Part shown: positions 9,225-20,227 of the stretch, one piece after another
How positions within the stretch are numbered: the stretch's first letter is position 1
How the letters are laid out: the number at the start of each line of letters is the position of its first letter
Assembly: GCF_000744945.1 (NCBI RefSeq)
Contig: NZ_JQMX01000001.1
Coordinates: forward strand, 1,240,001 to 1,304,000
Direction of reading: 5' to 3'
Source of the DNA: Carnobacterium maltaromaticum DSM 20342
GTDB lineage: Bacteria > Bacillota > Bacilli > Lactobacillales > Carnobacteriaceae
DNA length: 64,000 bases
The notes under the pieces: model-generated
The model's input: only the letters and a program-made list of their open reading frames with translations
What the model was told of the DNA's origin: nothing
Database searches by the model: none
Program-made: the position numbers and the translations under genes

Positions 9225-9549
9225 TTTCACCACCATCATCAATATAAAGAAATACTGTTTTACCAAAATTAGACTTAGTTACTCTTTCTTCAATATTTGC
9301 ACTATTAGAAGGAATAATTGTAGGTGCTGGTATGCGACTATCAATTATCCCCTCGAATAAAGGCTGATTTAAAATGAGTTTTTCTGATAAAATGATGGGA
9401 GTCTTGTCTAATTCAAACAGATCAATAGTAAAAAAATCATACTTATCATTATAATTTATTCCCATCAAATAAACTATATTCGCGAGTTTAACTTCGAAAA
9501 TAACAGGAACTTCTTCTACGCTAAAAGAAATAATAGAATTATATTTCAT
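9214..9549 (-). CDS. Baseplate plug-like protein
   Basis: About 111 residues, mostly beta. It resembles the small baseplate plug family (DUF6983 type) found between the LysM baseplate protein and the hub in Gram-positive myophages. The start was set at the ATG with AAAGGA about 9 bases upstream, and its end overlaps the hub start. The identification rests on position and general pattern. Confidence 0.6.
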   Translation of the reverse strand: MKYNSIISFSVEEVPVIFEVKLANIVYLMGINYNDKYDFFTIDLFELDKTPIILSEKLILNQPLFEGIIDSRIPAPTIIPSNSANIEERVTKSNFGKTVFLYIDDGGENDV

Positions 9550-9572
9550 TCGTTCCAATCCTTTCCTATCTA

Positions 9573-10127
9573 TTATTGATACCTTATTTTAACGCCGATT
9601 GGTATTGAGTGAGCTAGCCACTTATTTTCAGAATAACCCATAATCGTATTAAGATTCCTTCCATATTTTTGAGAAACTCCCCAATACGTATCGCCAGCTC
9701 TTACAAGATGAAAAAGCATATTATTAGTTGATACCACCGGTTTATTCCCTGAGTTGGATGGAGTCGTTACTTTTTTAACCCATGGACTTTTAGGTATTCG
9801 GATTCTTTTTAAGTTAATTGTTACACCTACTCCGTTACCAACTTCTTTAGCATAGCTAGTTGTAATGTCCGTTATAAGTACGTCGGAAGCTATCATTCTT
9901 CCGACATACTTAACAATTGAACCTTTCTCCATCTTTATTTTTAAAGATTTCAATTCATTTTCTGAACTGGAAGAAATAATAAAACCAGAAACCGAGAATG
10001 AATCTTGTACTTTAATTACTGCATCATTTATTGGCATTCCTTCCTCAACTGGATATTCAGTTACTGTCACAGCATAAGTTGCTGTGTCTGTTTCATTTAC
10101 AATATAAATCCCATCTAACTTAGCCAT
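9573..10127 (-). CDS. LysM-domain baseplate protein (gp53-like)
   Basis: 184 residues. The N-terminal about 115 residues form a beta-rich tail domain. A C-terminal LysM module (about 137-184, 'LVRAGDTYWGVSQKYGRN') binds peptidoglycan or acts as a structural module, as in T4 gp53. It is located right after the tape measure gene, as usual for Firmicutes contractile tails. Confidence 0.8.
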   Translation of the reverse strand: MAKLDGIYIVNETDTATYAVTVTEYPVEEGMPINDAVIKVQDSFSVSGFIISSSSENELKSLKIKMEKGSIVKYVGRMIASDVLITDITTSYAKEVGNGVGVTINLKRIRIPKSPWVKKVTTPSNSGNKPVVSTNNMLFHLVRAGDTYWGVSQKYGRNLNTIMGYSENKWLAHSIPIGVKIRYQ

Positions 10128-10129
10128 TA

Positions 10130-13100
10130 TTAATAAGCCACCCCAGTTCCGAATTGACGTCTAAATGTTTCAAAAGCTCTTTCAAGTGCTTCATCTACAG
10201 CTTTTTTAATCTGCGACTCACTAACTCCGCTTGAGTTATCTCCCATAGAAATATTTATAATAGGACTAAAGTTAATTGTTTGTCCTTTGTTTCTTTCTTT
10301 AGGATTATTCAATAACTCTTTCGTCTTATTGTTTGAATGAATAGTTCCAGGAGAATCCATTTCAACAATTTCAGGACCTTCTTCACCTACAAGGATTGAT
10401 TCCTTGATTGGTGGACGACCACCATTTTTATAGCCATGTCCATGACCAATTACGCCAAGCATAGAAGTTGAACCATAACGACTTTTTGCATAGTTCATTG
10501 CAGCAAGCATGTTATCAAAGCCGTTAAAAATATCGCCATGACCAGCATGTTTATAAGCATTAAACGTTGCGGAAATTGTTTGCAATAGTCCTTTTGCCAA
10601 ATCACCAGTTTTATTGTTAATGTCACCAATATCACCTTGTACAGCTTTTTCATTTCCTCCGGACTCTGATTGAATTTGACGCAACCAAGCACCCACATAT
10701 GCCTCCGATGCTGGTAAACCATTTAATGCAAGAGATTTCATTACTGTTGGTCTCCAACGTTCAGCACCTTCTCCTGGTGGACTAATGCTAATAGCGCTTA
10801 GTTTGTCTTGTACCCAACCTTTTGCACTTTCTCCTACTTTGGTTAATCCACCAAAACCAAAACCATCAATAGTGCTCTCTTTCTTATATTTATTGAAACT
10901 GCTTAATAACTCTGTTACTTTTCCAACTGGATCAGATATCCAATCATAAGCTGTTTTTGCTGCTCCCGAAATAGCACCACCTATATTTTCAGCAGTATCC
11001 GAAACTTTATTTTTCACGTTTCCTACAAAATCACTTAAGCTTGAATTCCCCTTATCAAATCCAGGTAATACTGTTCCTTTTCCTAACCCACCACTAACAA
11101 CTTTTTTAGAATCTTTATGATTTAAAATCTTAGTATTAGCTGAAATATTGGCTATTTCAGGACCATTAACCCCTAAGACTCTTGCTGTTGAGTTTGATTT
11201 ATCATAAGCTAATTCAAACCCTTCTTCTCCTACTAAAGAGTTTCCTCCGTTAAAACTAGAATTTCCCCGGTAATTCATTGGCATGCTTCCACTTGAAGGT
11301 TCTGAATAACTTTTCCCACTGTCTAATCCTTCTGGGTTATAAGGTTTTATTGGTGAAAGATTGAAAAACTCTAGAACTTTATTGATACCAAATAAAAATC
11401 CATTAAGGTTGGAAGCAAAATTCACTTTGAATTGACGCCAAATAGCCATTGAGGTTTCTGCTATATTCGTTGATATATCATTAAAGCCTTGTTTAAATTC
11501 ATTCCATTTTTCAACTGCTTGATCTTTTGTATCAATGAAATTTTGTATAGTTGAGGCTTTCAATTGATCCCATTTACTTAGGACCTCACCCTTTTCCCAA
11601 TCAACTTCTTGAATATGCCCTTCAGCTTGTTTTTTTGCTTGTGTAACAACTCCATCATGGGTTTCTTCAGCTGCTTTAACCGTTCCGTCTCTTTGCTCTT
11701 TAGCTGTTTTTATTGCCTTTTCATAAGCTTCTTTACTAATACTCCCTGTAACAAATCGCTCTTCATCTAAAATACGTTTCGTTTCATTAAACTTATCATT
11801 AGCAGCTTTAACAGCACCTTCTTTTGCCTTATAAGAACTTTCAACAATACTAGCAGCTTGTTTCGCACTCATTTTTGACGTGCTATCTTCTAAGTTACCT
11901 AAAATAATCTTTTGTTCCTTTGCAGAATCAGAAAGTGCTGAAGTGGCTAGCTTATTTTGTTCCTCAATTAATCGTTTCTTTTCTTTGTCGTTTTCCTGTG
12001 CAATTCGTTTCTGATCAGCCGAAGCGATTTGTTCAATTCGCTTAATTCTCTCGTTTTCTGCATCTGTTAGAGCTCTGCCTTCTGCAGCAGCTCTCTCCTT
12101 GATTGAATTCTTTTGATTCTCATATTCAGCCGTGGACGCTAATGAATCAGCCCTTTGTTTTTCTTCAAGAGCTTTTAATTGGTTATTGTTTTCAGTAAAT
12201 TTTTTAGTCTTTATTCGATTTAGTTCTTCACCGGAACGTTTTGCACTATCAACTGTTGATTGATCTACAACCCCTAGTTCTAACAATTTATCGAAGTTTT
12301 TTGCTGACTTATTTTGTTTTTCATCTAAGCGAGTTAAAACTTGTTTTTCCATCAAGTCATATGTCTTCATAATGTCTTGATAACCTTTTTCAGACATTGG
12401 CTTACCAGTAATCGCCATATCCACTTGACTAGTAATTACTTTATCGCTTTTGTCCATATATGAATTAACTCTTTTGGCCGTATCTTTTGTTACACCTTCA
12501 CCCTTAGCTGCTTGTAAAGAAGTAATATTTTTACCTTTTATTTTGGTTTCTAGAGGATTAGAAAAGAATCCAGTAACGCTTTCTTTAGCTGATTGGTAAG
12601 ATTTTTTTATACCATCTGCACTAACTTTTGCTATAATCTCAGCATTTTTGAAATATTTACCAAAAGTTTTATCATCTTTAGCAGATTCCCAAAGATCACT
12701 AGTAGTCTTAGTGATTGATTTCCAATTTTTTTGGATGTAACTTCCAAATTTCTTCCCAAATTCTGAACCAGCAAACGAGCCAATCATCCCACCAATTGCT
12801 GTACCGATACCGGGGAATATTGCTGTACCAATAGCTCCTCCAGCAAGTAATCCAGCTGTAGAACCACCAAATTTACCTAGTTTTTCACCTTTATTTTTTT
12901 TGTTCATTCCAAGTAAATCTAATGCGCTGATACCAACACCCACAAGGGCACCAGCTCCAGCTAATTTTCCGACCGTACCAGTTGTTTGTAATCCTAGTTT
13001 TGCCTTACCAAAGAGCGAAAGGCCTTTATTTACTCCATTGGCTGAATTTGTAGCCATTAAAGCAGCATTTTGAGCTGTAACAGCTGACCTAGAAGTTCCT

Positions 13101-15160
13101 ACTGTTAGTCTTCTTAATGCAGAAGCATTAAGCGCCTGACTTTGTGCTGCATTAGCTGTACTAACTGCTCTTGCATTTAATCGGCTAGAACCAGTTGAAC
13201 TTAGTATATTTAATCCAGCATTTTGTGCTGCATTCCTTGAAACTCTTGTTTGTACCTGTGAAGATTGAACAAATTGAGGAACATTCCTCAAAGTCCTTGG
13301 TGCCATTCTGTATTGCTGCCTTGTCATAATTTGAGAGCTATTTCCAACATAGGGGCTAAAGTTTGAACGTTGTACAGATTGTTGCGTTACTTGAGCTGTA
13401 ACTGCCATTGATTGCATAGCACCATTTGCTTGAGTTGCAGAGGTAATAGCCTTAGTACCAATCCTGCTAATAGCTCTAGTTAAGCCACCCACAACTTTTG
13501 AAACTCCAAATACAACACTTGAAACTTTTCTGAATGCCATAAAACCGGCAACACCAATAGCAGTATATTTTGCAACAGAAGTCATTCTATCCGGATGCTC
13601 TTCAGCATACTGTTTTATGAATTCCAATGGTGGCTTTAACACATTGTCAACAATGTAACCAAATCCTTTTATCGCTACTATTCCGCCTTCTAAAAAGCCC
13701 GGGCCTAAGGTTCTGCCAAGAGCTAATGCAGTAGGAATAAAATCTTGTTTGATAAAATCATTTGTTGTCGCAAAAATTTCTTGAATTGGTTTCCATGCTG
13801 GTTTTAGTGCTTTGCCTGATTTAGCTACAAAATCCGGTAGCTTTTTAAATTGGTCACTAAACCATGCCATCCCTTTTTGAATATATGGTTTTGCTGGTTC
13901 TAACATAGTGGCCATAGTCGAAGTAACTGCGGACTTCATGGAATCAAGTGATCCTTTCCATGTTTTTTTCAGTTCTGACATAATTCCACCTAGTTTAGTC
14001 GTTTCTCCTGCAATTCCATTGGAACCTTCTTCAATACCTTTAACAAGCGTAGCTATGGCTTTACCTGATTCTACTGAACCAGAACTAATCCTTTTTTGCA
14101 TTTCCTCAACTGAAACTCCACCCTCATTGGCTAGAATTTTTAAGGCAGGAACACCTGCTTCAGTAATCGTATTTAATTGCTCCATAGAAACTTTTCCTAG
14201 AACTTGCATTTTACCAAAAGCTCCGGATAATTGATTTATTCCTTCTGACCCTTTACCAGATGCAGCTGCTAGGTCACCAATTGCTTGCATTGTTGGAACA
14301 ACTTTATCAATATCCATCCCAAATGCAAGTAAGTTTTTACTGTTCGTTGCTAAATCTTGGAATGCGTAAGGCGTAGTTTTAGCAAATGCTAAAATTTCTT
14401 CCATAAAAGAGGAAGTTTTCTTTTCATCTTGGAGCATGACATTTAAAGATAAACGTGCATCTTCAATAGCACTTAAACGCCCCATACCTGCACTAAATAA
14501 ACTTCCCGCACCTGCAACTCCTGCTGTCGCACCTAGCCCCATGATTAAACCTTTAGCTGTATTTAATGGTTTGTTTATTCCATTTTCAATTGAATTAGCT
14601 GCTCTGTCAGCCATTGAATAAACATTAGAACCTAAATTATTAAAGCCACTTGTAAGGTTTGTTACTCCACTGCGAGCGTTATTTAGTGAACTTCCAACTC
14701 TAGAACCAAAACTGCTTGTAGAATTGGTTGCACTTGTCAATGCGGAACCCATATGTACCACATTCGACCTAGCAGACTGAGCTAAATTACTTACATTGTT
14801 TATAGATTGTGAACCTCTCGTACCAAATTGAACAACGTTATCCGTACTAGTTCTAATCGCGCTATTTTGAGAATTTAACGATTGTGTGTTTGTTTGAATA
14901 GAACGGTTCGAACTATTGTAAGCACTTTGTGTTTTTGCACCCATCTGAACAACGTTATTAGCACCAGTCTGTGCAGTCGAATTGTATCTATTTAATGAAG
15001 AGGTGGTATTATTGATAGCTGAATTAGTCCCATTGTACGATTGTTCAGCTTTTCCAGATTTAGAAATAATACGATCAGTTTCTTCGTTTGCTTGTTTTAA
15101 ACCAGAATTATTTACTTTCCAATCTATCTCAATAGTCGTTTTTCTTAAAGCACCAGCCAT
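10130..15160 (-). CDS. Tail tape measure protein with lytic transglycosylase domain
   Basis: 1676 residues, the largest gene. It has Ser/Asn-rich N-terminal repeats, a conserved tape-measure region (about 230-400, '[16 protein letters not shown]' type), Gly/Ala-rich hydrophobic segments (about 735-800), a long charged coiled coil (about 870-1200) and a C-terminal SLT-like transglycosylase (about 1480-1570, '[17 protein letters not shown]', with the catalytic-type Glu in QSESGG and '[12 protein letters not shown]'). It sets tail length and probably opens peptidoglycan locally during DNA entry. '[12 protein letters not shown]' repeats near the end are typical of tape measures. Confidence 0.93.
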   Translation of the reverse strand: MAGALRKTTIEIDWKVNNSGLKQANEETDRIISKSGKAEQSYNGTNSAINNTTSSLNRYNSTAQTGANNVVQMGAKTQSAYNSSNRSIQTNTQSLNSQNSAIRTSTDNVVQFGTRGSQSINNVSNLAQSARSNVVHMGSALTSATNSTSSFGSRVGSSLNNARSGVTNLTSGFNNLGSNVYSMADRAANSIENGINKPLNTAKGLIMGLGATAGVAGAGSLFSAGMGRLSAIEDARLSLNVMLQDEKKTSSFMEEILAFAKTTPYAFQDLATNSKNLLAFGMDIDKVVPTMQAIGDLAAASGKGSEGINQLSGAFGKMQVLGKVSMEQLNTITEAGVPALKILANEGGVSVEEMQKRISSGSVESGKAIATLVKGIEEGSNGIAGETTKLGGIMSELKKTWKGSLDSMKSAVTSTMATMLEPAKPYIQKGMAWFSDQFKKLPDFVAKSGKALKPAWKPIQEIFATTNDFIKQDFIPTALALGRTLGPGFLEGGIVAIKGFGYIVDNVLKPPLEFIKQYAEEHPDRMTSVAKYTAIGVAGFMAFRKVSSVVFGVSKVVGGLTRAISRIGTKAITSATQANGAMQSMAVTAQVTQQSVQRSNFSPYVGNSSQIMTRQQYRMAPRTLRNVPQFVQSSQVQTRVSRNAAQNAGLNILSSTGSSRLNARAVSTANAAQSQALNASALRRLTVGTSRSAVTAQNAALMATNSANGVNKGLSLFGKAKLGLQTTGTVGKLAGAGALVGVGISALDLLGMNKKNKGEKLGKFGGSTAGLLAGGAIGTAIFPGIGTAIGGMIGSFAGSEFGKKFGSYIQKNWKSITKTTSDLWESAKDDKTFGKYFKNAEIIAKVSADGIKKSYQSAKESVTGFFSNPLETKIKGKNITSLQAAKGEGVTKDTAKRVNSYMDKSDKVITSQVDMAITGKPMSEKGYQDIMKTYDLMEKQVLTRLDEKQNKSAKNFDKLLELGVVDQSTVDSAKRSGEELNRIKTKKFTENNNQLKALEEKQRADSLASTAEYENQKNSIKERAAAEGRALTDAENERIKRIEQIASADQKRIAQENDKEKKRLIEEQNKLATSALSDSAKEQKIILGNLEDSTSKMSAKQAASIVESSYKAKEGAVKAANDKFNETKRILDEERFVTGSISKEAYEKAIKTAKEQRDGTVKAAEETHDGVVTQAKKQAEGHIQEVDWEKGEVLSKWDQLKASTIQNFIDTKDQAVEKWNEFKQGFNDISTNIAETSMAIWRQFKVNFASNLNGFLFGINKVLEFFNLSPIKPYNPEGLDSGKSYSEPSSGSMPMNYRGNSSFNGGNSLVGEEGFELAYDKSNSTARVLGVNGPEIANISANTKILNHKDSKKVVSGGLGKGTVLPGFDKGNSSLSDFVGNVKNKVSDTAENIGGAISGAAKTAYDWISDPVGKVTELLSSFNKYKKESTIDGFGFGGLTKVGESAKGWVQDKLSAISISPPGEGAERWRPTVMKSLALNGLPASEAYVGAWLRQIQSESGGNEKAVQGDIGDINNKTGDLAKGLLQTISATFNAYKHAGHGDIFNGFDNMLAAMNYAKSRYGSTSMLGVIGHGHGYKNGGRPPIKESILVGEEGPEIVEMDSPGTIHSNNKTKELLNNPKERNKGQTINFSPIINISMGDNSSGVSESQIKKAVDEALERAFETFRRQFGTGVAY

Positions 15161-15162
15161 AT

Positions 15163-15354
15163 TTATAACCCACCTTTCATTAGTTTAATTTTTTGAAGCG
15201 CTACTTCATTCAAAATAGTTAATTCGGATGCTGTAGAAACATCAATTTCTTCTTTTGTTGCGATACCTGCAATGACAGGAAGCCAAAAATGAAACTCTTT
15301 TTCGACTTCCCTAACTGCATCCCGGTTTGAAATACTAGTTGAGCAATCTTCCAA
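15163..15354 (-). CDS. Tail assembly chaperone, frameshift-extension part
   Basis: 63 codons in a different frame, overlapping the last 20 bases of the upstream chaperone gene. No Shine-Dalgarno sequence precedes its only early start (TTG), and the product would be basic and helical. In contractile-tail phages the second chaperone product is made by ribosomal frameshifting (known in Mu as -2). Here the required shift is +1 or -2. The sequence AACTTTCTTGG in the overlap would allow a UUU-to-UUC +1 slip. It is therefore probably expressed as a fusion with the upstream ORF. Confidence 0.65.
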   Translation of the reverse strand: MEDCSTSISNRDAVREVEKEFHFWLPVIAGIATKEEIDVSTASELTILNEVALQKIKLMKGGL

Positions 15355-15670
15355 GAAAGTTATCAGCTAATGCCATAACCTCACGATAGCCAGCATTTTC
15401 ATCCCAATAATCCCAATTCGTTTTTGGTTCAATGATAACAATTTCCATCAATTGGTGATTATAGGCTTCATCACTGATTACACCATTTAGCATTTTTGAC
15501 CCATCAAGAATTTGTTGTGCTTTGCGAATACCAGGGAACTGAAACTTGTATTCAACGCCTTCTACTGTAACGGTTTCTTGTTTACCGAATTTTTTTAATG
15601 GAGTTTTTTCTTCCTCAGGAATTGAATTTTTAGCTTCTACTGCTTTGATTGTTTTAGTTTTTTCTGTCAT
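15335..15670 (-). CDS. Tail assembly chaperone (G-like)
   Basis: 111 residues, charged, with a conserved core ('VTVEGVEYKFQFPGIRKAQQILD'-type region near residues 34-56). It is located between the tail tube and tape measure genes, the fixed position of tail assembly chaperones. It keeps the tape measure soluble while the tube polymerises. See the overlapping extension ORF. Confidence 0.8.
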   Translation of the reverse strand: MTEKTKTIKAVEAKNSIPEEEKTPLKKFGKQETVTVEGVEYKFQFPGIRKAQQILDGSKMLNGVISDEAYNHQLMEIVIIEPKTNWDYWDENAGYREVMALADNFLGRLLN

Positions 15671-15725
15671 GATATTTTCCTCCTAATTTTTATTAACTTA
15701 AAAAAGCACTCTTTTAAGGGAGTGC

Positions 15726-16124
15726 TTAATCTACTGTATGCTTATAATCTAAGACTTTAAAACTGAATGAACGAGCACCAACTGACTTGCCAAATCCAGC
15801 ATCCGGTAGCTTCTCAATGATCGCTTTAGACCCACCAATGACTTCTGTTCCATTGACTACTCGAACCGGAACAATTTTCTTCTCGTTAGCAATTGCCATC
15901 ATTTTAGGGTAACAAGGAGATGTTTGAGCCAACTCAATTTTAATCGTTCCTAAATTATCATTATTAATCGCTGCTGATGCTTGGCCTTGTGCATCGACTT
16001 TGATTTCAGCATTATTAGCATCTTTCGAACAGGTAACCATATCTCCGTCACCAAATCCAAACAGATTAATACTATCTACAATTATTGATACCGCACGGGC
16101 ATCATAGGTTAACATATCTTCCAT
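15726..16124 (-). CDS. Tail tube protein, DUF3277-type
   Basis: 132 residues, beta-rich ('TYDARAVSIIVDSINLFGFGDGDMV' region at the N-terminus, 'KVLDYKHTVD' at the C-terminus). It matches DUF3277 tube proteins that pair with DUF3383 sheath proteins. It sits directly downstream of the sheath gene and forms the inner tube of the contractile tail. Confidence 0.85.
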   Translation of the reverse strand: MEDMLTYDARAVSIIVDSINLFGFGDGDMVTCSKDANNAEIKVDAQGQASAAINNDNLGTIKIELAQTSPCYPKMMAIANEKKIVPVRVVNGTEVIGGSKAIIEKLPDAGFGKSVGARSFSFKVLDYKHTVD

Positions 16125-16143
16125 AGATTAATTTCCTCCTTTT

Positions 16144-17172
16144 TTAAACTTCAATTGTTCCACTTACGTCAACAGAATGGATTGCTCCAGAACGTTTATA
16201 AGTGAATGAAAGTCCTTTGTAATTTCTTGCTGCAATATCTTCTGGTTTTAAATCAGTACGTTGTAATGCTGTAATTGAGTAATTTCCATTTCCGGTTTCA
16301 TCGACGACATCAATAATACCGTTACTGAATGCTTCCTCAAATACTGTTGTTAATTCATTACGAAGTAACGCAATACCATTGGAATCAAAAGTGATTTTAT
16401 CAGTATTAGATAATAAACGTTGTAAACGCGATTCAATATTTGATTTAATCCAATGATCTCCATGAAGTGAGTCAATAAATTCACCACTAATCGTTTTACC
16501 TTCTGAAGTTTGAGGAATTCCAGCTTTTTCAACATAGGCTAAACCACCAGCTTTATGAATTTCTTCAAGGTTTGAAACCATTAATTTTTGTGCTGTAATT
16601 CCAATTAAATTTGGACGTCCCTTCCATGTTACGGATCCAACAGTTAAATTAGCAGTATTCCCAATTAACGCAGCATCTAAATATTCTTCTGCTAGAGTAT
16701 GGACCAATCCAATAGTCAGCGAATTTTTAGCAAAAGGTGTTAAATCACTCGCTTTAGCAACTTGTAATACTAAAAATTTGAATTTTTGTTCTTCGATAAA
16801 ATTGCTTAATGCTAAGCCAGTATCTGATTCAAATTCTGCAAGTAAAGCAAAATGCCAATTTTCAAAAAAGTATTCCTCAGCTGCTTTTACAATATTACCA
16901 GAAGTTCCAAGACGATCTGGTGCAGAATCTTCTTCCTTATAGGTGATAACAACGATATTTTTAGGCATATTTACTTGGGCAAACACTGCTTTAGCTTTTT
17001 TATAAACTGTGGTATTTTCCCCAAAGTCTTTAACCAACCCATCCAAACTAGAATATTCTTTAAACGTTTGTTCAATCCCAACAGCGAAAATAGCTGGAAT
17101 ACCTAAACCAATTTTAGGTTGTGGTTGTTGAACATTAATGGATACTGTTACATCTGTAATTGCTTCTACCAT
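16144..17172 (-). CDS. Tail sheath protein, DUF3383-type
   Basis: 342 residues with the DUF3383 signature: N-terminal 'ITDVTVSINVQQPQPKIGLG', 'KPKNIVVI'-like beta segments and a C-terminal 'GLSFTYKRSGAIHSVDVSGTIEV' ending. These proteins form the contractile sheath. The gene defines this prophage as a myovirus type and lies between the neck genes and the tube gene. Confidence 0.9.
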   Translation of the reverse strand: MVEAITDVTVSINVQQPQPKIGLGIPAIFAVGIEQTFKEYSSLDGLVKDFGENTTVYKKAKAVFAQVNMPKNIVVITYKEEDSAPDRLGTSGNIVKAAEEYFFENWHFALLAEFESDTGLALSNFIEEQKFKFLVLQVAKASDLTPFAKNSLTIGLVHTLAEEYLDAALIGNTANLTVGSVTWKGRPNLIGITAQKLMVSNLEEIHKAGGLAYVEKAGIPQTSEGKTISGEFIDSLHGDHWIKSNIESRLQRLLSNTDKITFDSNGIALLRNELTTVFEEAFSNGIIDVVDETGNGNYSITALQRTDLKPEDIAARNYKGLSFTYKRSGAIHSVDVSGTIEV

Positions 17173-17186
17173 TATTTTATTCCCTC

Positions 17187-17639
17187 CTATAATTCTATAT
17201 TTTCTATTTCTAATTCATCATCTTTATAGCTATCTGTTAATCTAAATCTTAGATCACATCCAGCTAAACGCTCATATTCAATACTTAAAAAGTTATCTCT
17301 TTGGCCACTACTAGAATAACTAACAAAAATAATATTTTTTTCCTCAAGGCGCTGTTTTGCTTCAAAAGTTCTAAAATATTTGTTCGTTTTAGCAGTAAGT
17401 GATAAAGCTTCTAAACCTGATAAACAATGCCACGTCAATGATACAACACATTCAAATTGCTCCCCAGTGACGATATCACTCGTGATGGAGATATAAGGTG
17501 AAATGATTGTATAAGCGCAATATGGATAATCAGGAATATCACCAATCGTGTTACTTTCGATTAGCTCTTTACCAGAAAATAATGAAACGGACTCAATCAG
17601 AAAATCAATCAGTTCCTTGTAATCATAGGTAGTTTCCAA
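17187..17639 (-). CDS. Neck / tail terminator protein
   Basis: 150 residues, with 'YKELIDFLIESVSLF' at the start, 'YPYCAYTIISPY' in the middle and 'DLRFRLTDSYKDDE' near the end. This pattern and the location just before the sheath gene fit the phage neck terminator family (gp12-like of Firmicutes myoprophages). It overlaps the upstream gene by 17 bases. Confidence 0.75.
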   Translation of the reverse strand: METTYDYKELIDFLIESVSLFSGKELIESNTIGDIPDYPYCAYTIISPYISITSDIVTGEQFECVVSLTWHCLSGLEALSLTAKTNKYFRTFEAKQRLEEKNIIFVSYSSSGQRDNFLSIEYERLAGCDLRFRLTDSYKDDELEIENIEL

Positions 17640-17985
17640 CTTTGTTCACCGCCTTTAGATAATAAACGTTAACGTCTGCATAGTGTTCCAAAAAGGGTTC
17701 TACGCTAATAACTTTGTACTGGTTAGAACCATCAATTGCAATCGAACCAAGAGGAACCGATTCTGCAATAAAAAGCTGACGGTCATTCTCAGTCAATGTG
17801 CCACCACTTCTAAAAATAGAACTATCTTTTAAAGGAAGAATTGCTCCATTTTTTTCTATTGGTGGTTTATCATCACGAACCCATTCTCCAGATACATAGT
17901 GACCACTTTTTTCATCTTTCGGAACTATAAGTTGAAAAGGAACTGAATACCCTTCTACAATTGAAGCAAATAGCATTCTTTCCAT
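17623..17985 (-). CDS. Head closure (stopper)-like protein
   Basis: 120 residues, beta-rich ('VPLGSIAIDGSNQYKVISVEPF'-type region near 75-97). No specific family was recognised. Its place between the connector and the tail completion genes, with overlapping ends, suggests a head-tail joining stopper. Confidence 0.55.
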   Translation of the reverse strand: MERMLFASIVEGYSVPFQLIVPKDEKSGHYVSGEWVRDDKPPIEKNGAILPLKDSSIFRSGGTLTENDRQLFIAESVPLGSIAIDGSNQYKVISVEPFLEHYADVNVYYLKAVNKVGNYL

Positions 17986-17988
17986 TGA

Positions 17989-18579
17989 TTAAACCACCTT
18001 CCAAGTAACTGACTGCCTTAGCCGTCCAGTATTAATTAAAGGGTTATTAGTCCCTTTATTTGCAACTGTAGCAGCTGCATTTGATGGTCTTGAAGTTTCT
18101 TTTATTTTCTTCTGAATATCGCTAGCTATCCTAGCACCTAACTGACTATAAATTGAGTTGGCTGTTGCACTTCCTGAAATCAAACTATCAATTTGATTCG
18201 CAAAGAATTCTTGCCATTCTCCTTCTTTTTCGTCAAAAGTTGACCTTAAAAAAGAACGCTCTGGAATGTTCACCTCTTTAACAAGATAAAACATAACTTT
18301 TAGTCCTTTGTTACCATCAGATATTGCTAAAATATTTTTACCTTTAGGTTTGAAAAGACCTGGTATATCTCTTGCTGAACGACCATTAGCTTCTTTAGTT
18401 GGAATCGTAAGATACTGTTTTTTTGGCCTGATTGTAGCGCCAAATTCATTAACACCAGCAATCATAGCCATAAAAGAATCATCTTCACCAAATATACCAA
18501 TTTGGAGACTTTGGCTATTTAGCTTGTCTAACTCCTGTTGCATATGGTCCATACCAGAAAAATCATCAGTGACTTTCAT
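17989..18579 (-). CDS. Tail completion / neck protein (HK97 gp10-like role)
   Basis: 196 residues. 'LQIGIFGEDDSFMAMIAGVNEFGATI' (region about 28-52) and 'VNIPERSFLRSTFDE' are hallmarks of phage virion-morphogenesis/neck proteins. The C-terminus has 'PLINTGRLRQSVTWKV', a typical ending of this group. It adapts the head connector to the tail. Confidence 0.8.
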   Translation of the reverse strand: MKVTDDFSGMDHMQQELDKLNSQSLQIGIFGEDDSFMAMIAGVNEFGATIRPKKQYLTIPTKEANGRSARDIPGLFKPKGKNILAISDGNKGLKVMFYLVKEVNIPERSFLRSTFDEKEGEWQEFFANQIDSLISGSATANSIYSQLGARIASDIQKKIKETSRPSNAAATVANKGTNNPLINTGRLRQSVTWKVV

Positions 18580-18923
18580 TAAACCACCACCAAGCTAATA
18601 CCATTATTACCTTTTGTATATTCTTTCAACAAACGAGCATATTCTTGACCATACACCGTTCTTTTTAAGTCAGTATATGTTGAGTGGAAGCCAGAATATT
18701 CTTTTTTCAGTGATCCAATCTGTTCTGATTTCGTATTTTGATTATTCAAAACAGCCAAATGACAGGCTAAATAACGATTAGCTTGCTCTTCCATATCTTT
18801 TGGAAATTTCTTTTTTTTAATTTCATTCCATGAATCACTGATAAATAATTTAATTGCCTCATCACCTAGACTGGCCACTTCTTTAGCAGTAAGTTTCACC
18901 TTTTCAACTGTAGTTTCAGGCAT
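18579..18923 (-). CDS. Head-tail connector, DUF4054-type
   Basis: 114 residues, mainly helical. 'RYLACHLAVLNN' near residue 68 and the following 'IGSLKKEYSGFHSTYTDLKRTVYG' are typical of DUF4054 connector proteins. It is located just after the capsid gene set and overlaps the next gene by one base. Confidence 0.8.
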   Translation of the reverse strand: MPETTVEKVKLTAKEVASLGDEAIKLFISDSWNEIKKKKFPKDMEEQANRYLACHLAVLNNQNTKSEQIGSLKKEYSGFHSTYTDLKRTVYGQEYARLLKEYTKGNNGISLVVV

Positions 18924-18935
18924 ATTAAAAACCTC

Positions 18936-19310
18936 CTAATCTTCTGTTTTAACAACGGAGTCTTCAGGAGGAGTCTTAATTGATTCAATTTGATTTTCAA
19001 TTGCACTGATTAAAGATTTACGAGCCTTATTTCCTTTGCCTTTTTCAGCTTCAGCAAATTTACTTAGCAAAGCTAGATCAAACGTATCGCTGATTAGTTC
19101 TAAGGCTTCCTCTTTATTTAAATCAATAAAACTAGAAGTGTTAGGCCCTCCTACAACACATATTTCTTTATCTAATAAGACAGCATTTAAAGGAAGCTTC
19201 ATTTCTTTTGAGAATTCTTTTTCCTGTTCTTCGTTTAATTCGTTTCCTCCTGGAATAATCATAATACTTCCAAAATGACGAATATATTTCCCTTTATTTT
19301 GTACTAACAT
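18936..19310 (-). CDS. Unknown head-module protein
   Basis: 124 residues. It begins with a short beta segment ('MLVQNKGKYIRHFGSIMIIPGG'-like) resembling an N-terminal structural strand, then a charged helical region ending in acidic residues. I do not recognise it. The position between capsid and connector, with a good ribosome site (AGGAGG), supports a virion or assembly role. Confidence 0.7.
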   Translation of the reverse strand: MLVQNKGKYIRHFGSIMIIPGGNELNEEQEKEFSKEMKLPLNAVLLDKEICVVGGPNTSSFIDLNKEEALELISDTFDLALLSKFAEAEKGKGNKARKSLISAIENQIESIKTPPEDSVVKTED

Positions 19311-19328
19311 ATGTTTTCCTCCTTGTTT

Positions 19329-20210
19329 TTAAATTCCGTCTGCTCGAACAATTGCATAAGGTGTACGGATTAATGCACCACCGCAACGCTCTTCAAATGG
19401 TACTTTCCAGTTTGGATATGCCCATTCTTGTTCAAAACGTACAACATCCATCGGCAATAAAATTTCACAAGTTGATGAACGAGTATCCATAATAATAAAA
19501 CAGTCCGTTTTATTTGTACCTGCTTTATCTAAATCAGAAACAGGAATAATTGACTCAAACCATTGATTCTCTTCAATAACTTTTAAGATTGTACGTGAAT
19601 CAAAATCGCTATAACGACGATTTAGTTCTTCGTATTGAGTTGAAGAGACTAACATTTTAAGCGATGCTGTACGATACCCTGGAATAACGGTAATTTTTGC
19701 CCGAGTAGTTCGTACTTGTTCCACAATTTCATCACTTGTTGCTGTTTTCCATGTTTTTGCAACGTTAACAACTTGAATACCGTCAGCATTAGCGATCCCT
19801 TTAACATTAACTTTTGGATCACCTGTGAAAATAATACTATTTTCTTTTTCGGCAATAGCACGTCGAGCTGTTTCTGTTTTAGTTGCATCTACAGATTGAC
19901 CTACTAATTGCGCTTGACGTAATTCTTGAACGCTAATTCTAATCCCTGCTGCAATTGTATAAATAGGTTGTTGAAATCTTTGTAAATCTGTATCTACTAG
20001 CGGAAGATCATCTGCTCCGTTAGCAATGATTTTAGCTGCTCCACTACGGGTCATTACGTTATAACCATATGTTTCTGCCCCTGGATGGATATCTGTTTTA
20101 ATGTTAAAAATTAATCGTGCGACAAGCTCCTCTTTCGGTGCCTCATAAAGCACTTTATCAATTGCTTGTAAATCACGTGCTTCTAATGTTGCTGTTGGTT
20201 GATTTGACAT
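19329..20210 (-). CDS. Major capsid protein (HK97-fold type)
   Basis: 293 residues. Features consistent with an HK97-fold shell protein include 'YGYNVMTRSGAAKIIANGADDLPLVD' (E-loop region near 45-75), 'IRISVQELRQAQLVGQSVDATKTETARRAIAEKEN' (spine helix near 110-145) and a C-terminal 'YPNWKVPFEERCGGALIRTPYAI'. It resembles the DUF6260/encapsulin-like capsid group. It follows the protease/scaffold and cement genes, as expected, and has a strong ribosome site. Confidence 0.88.
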   Translation of the reverse strand: MSNQPTATLEARDLQAIDKVLYEAPKEELVARLIFNIKTDIHPGAETYGYNVMTRSGAAKIIANGADDLPLVDTDLQRFQQPIYTIAAGIRISVQELRQAQLVGQSVDATKTETARRAIAEKENSIIFTGDPKVNVKGIANADGIQVVNVAKTWKTATSDEIVEQVRTTRAKITVIPGYRTASLKMLVSSTQYEELNRRYSDFDSRTILKVIEENQWFESIIPVSDLDKAGTNKTDCFIIMDTRSSTCEILLPMDVVRFEQEWAYPNWKVPFEERCGGALIRTPYAIVRADGI

Positions 20211-20227
20211 TTATTTATTCCTCCTTT

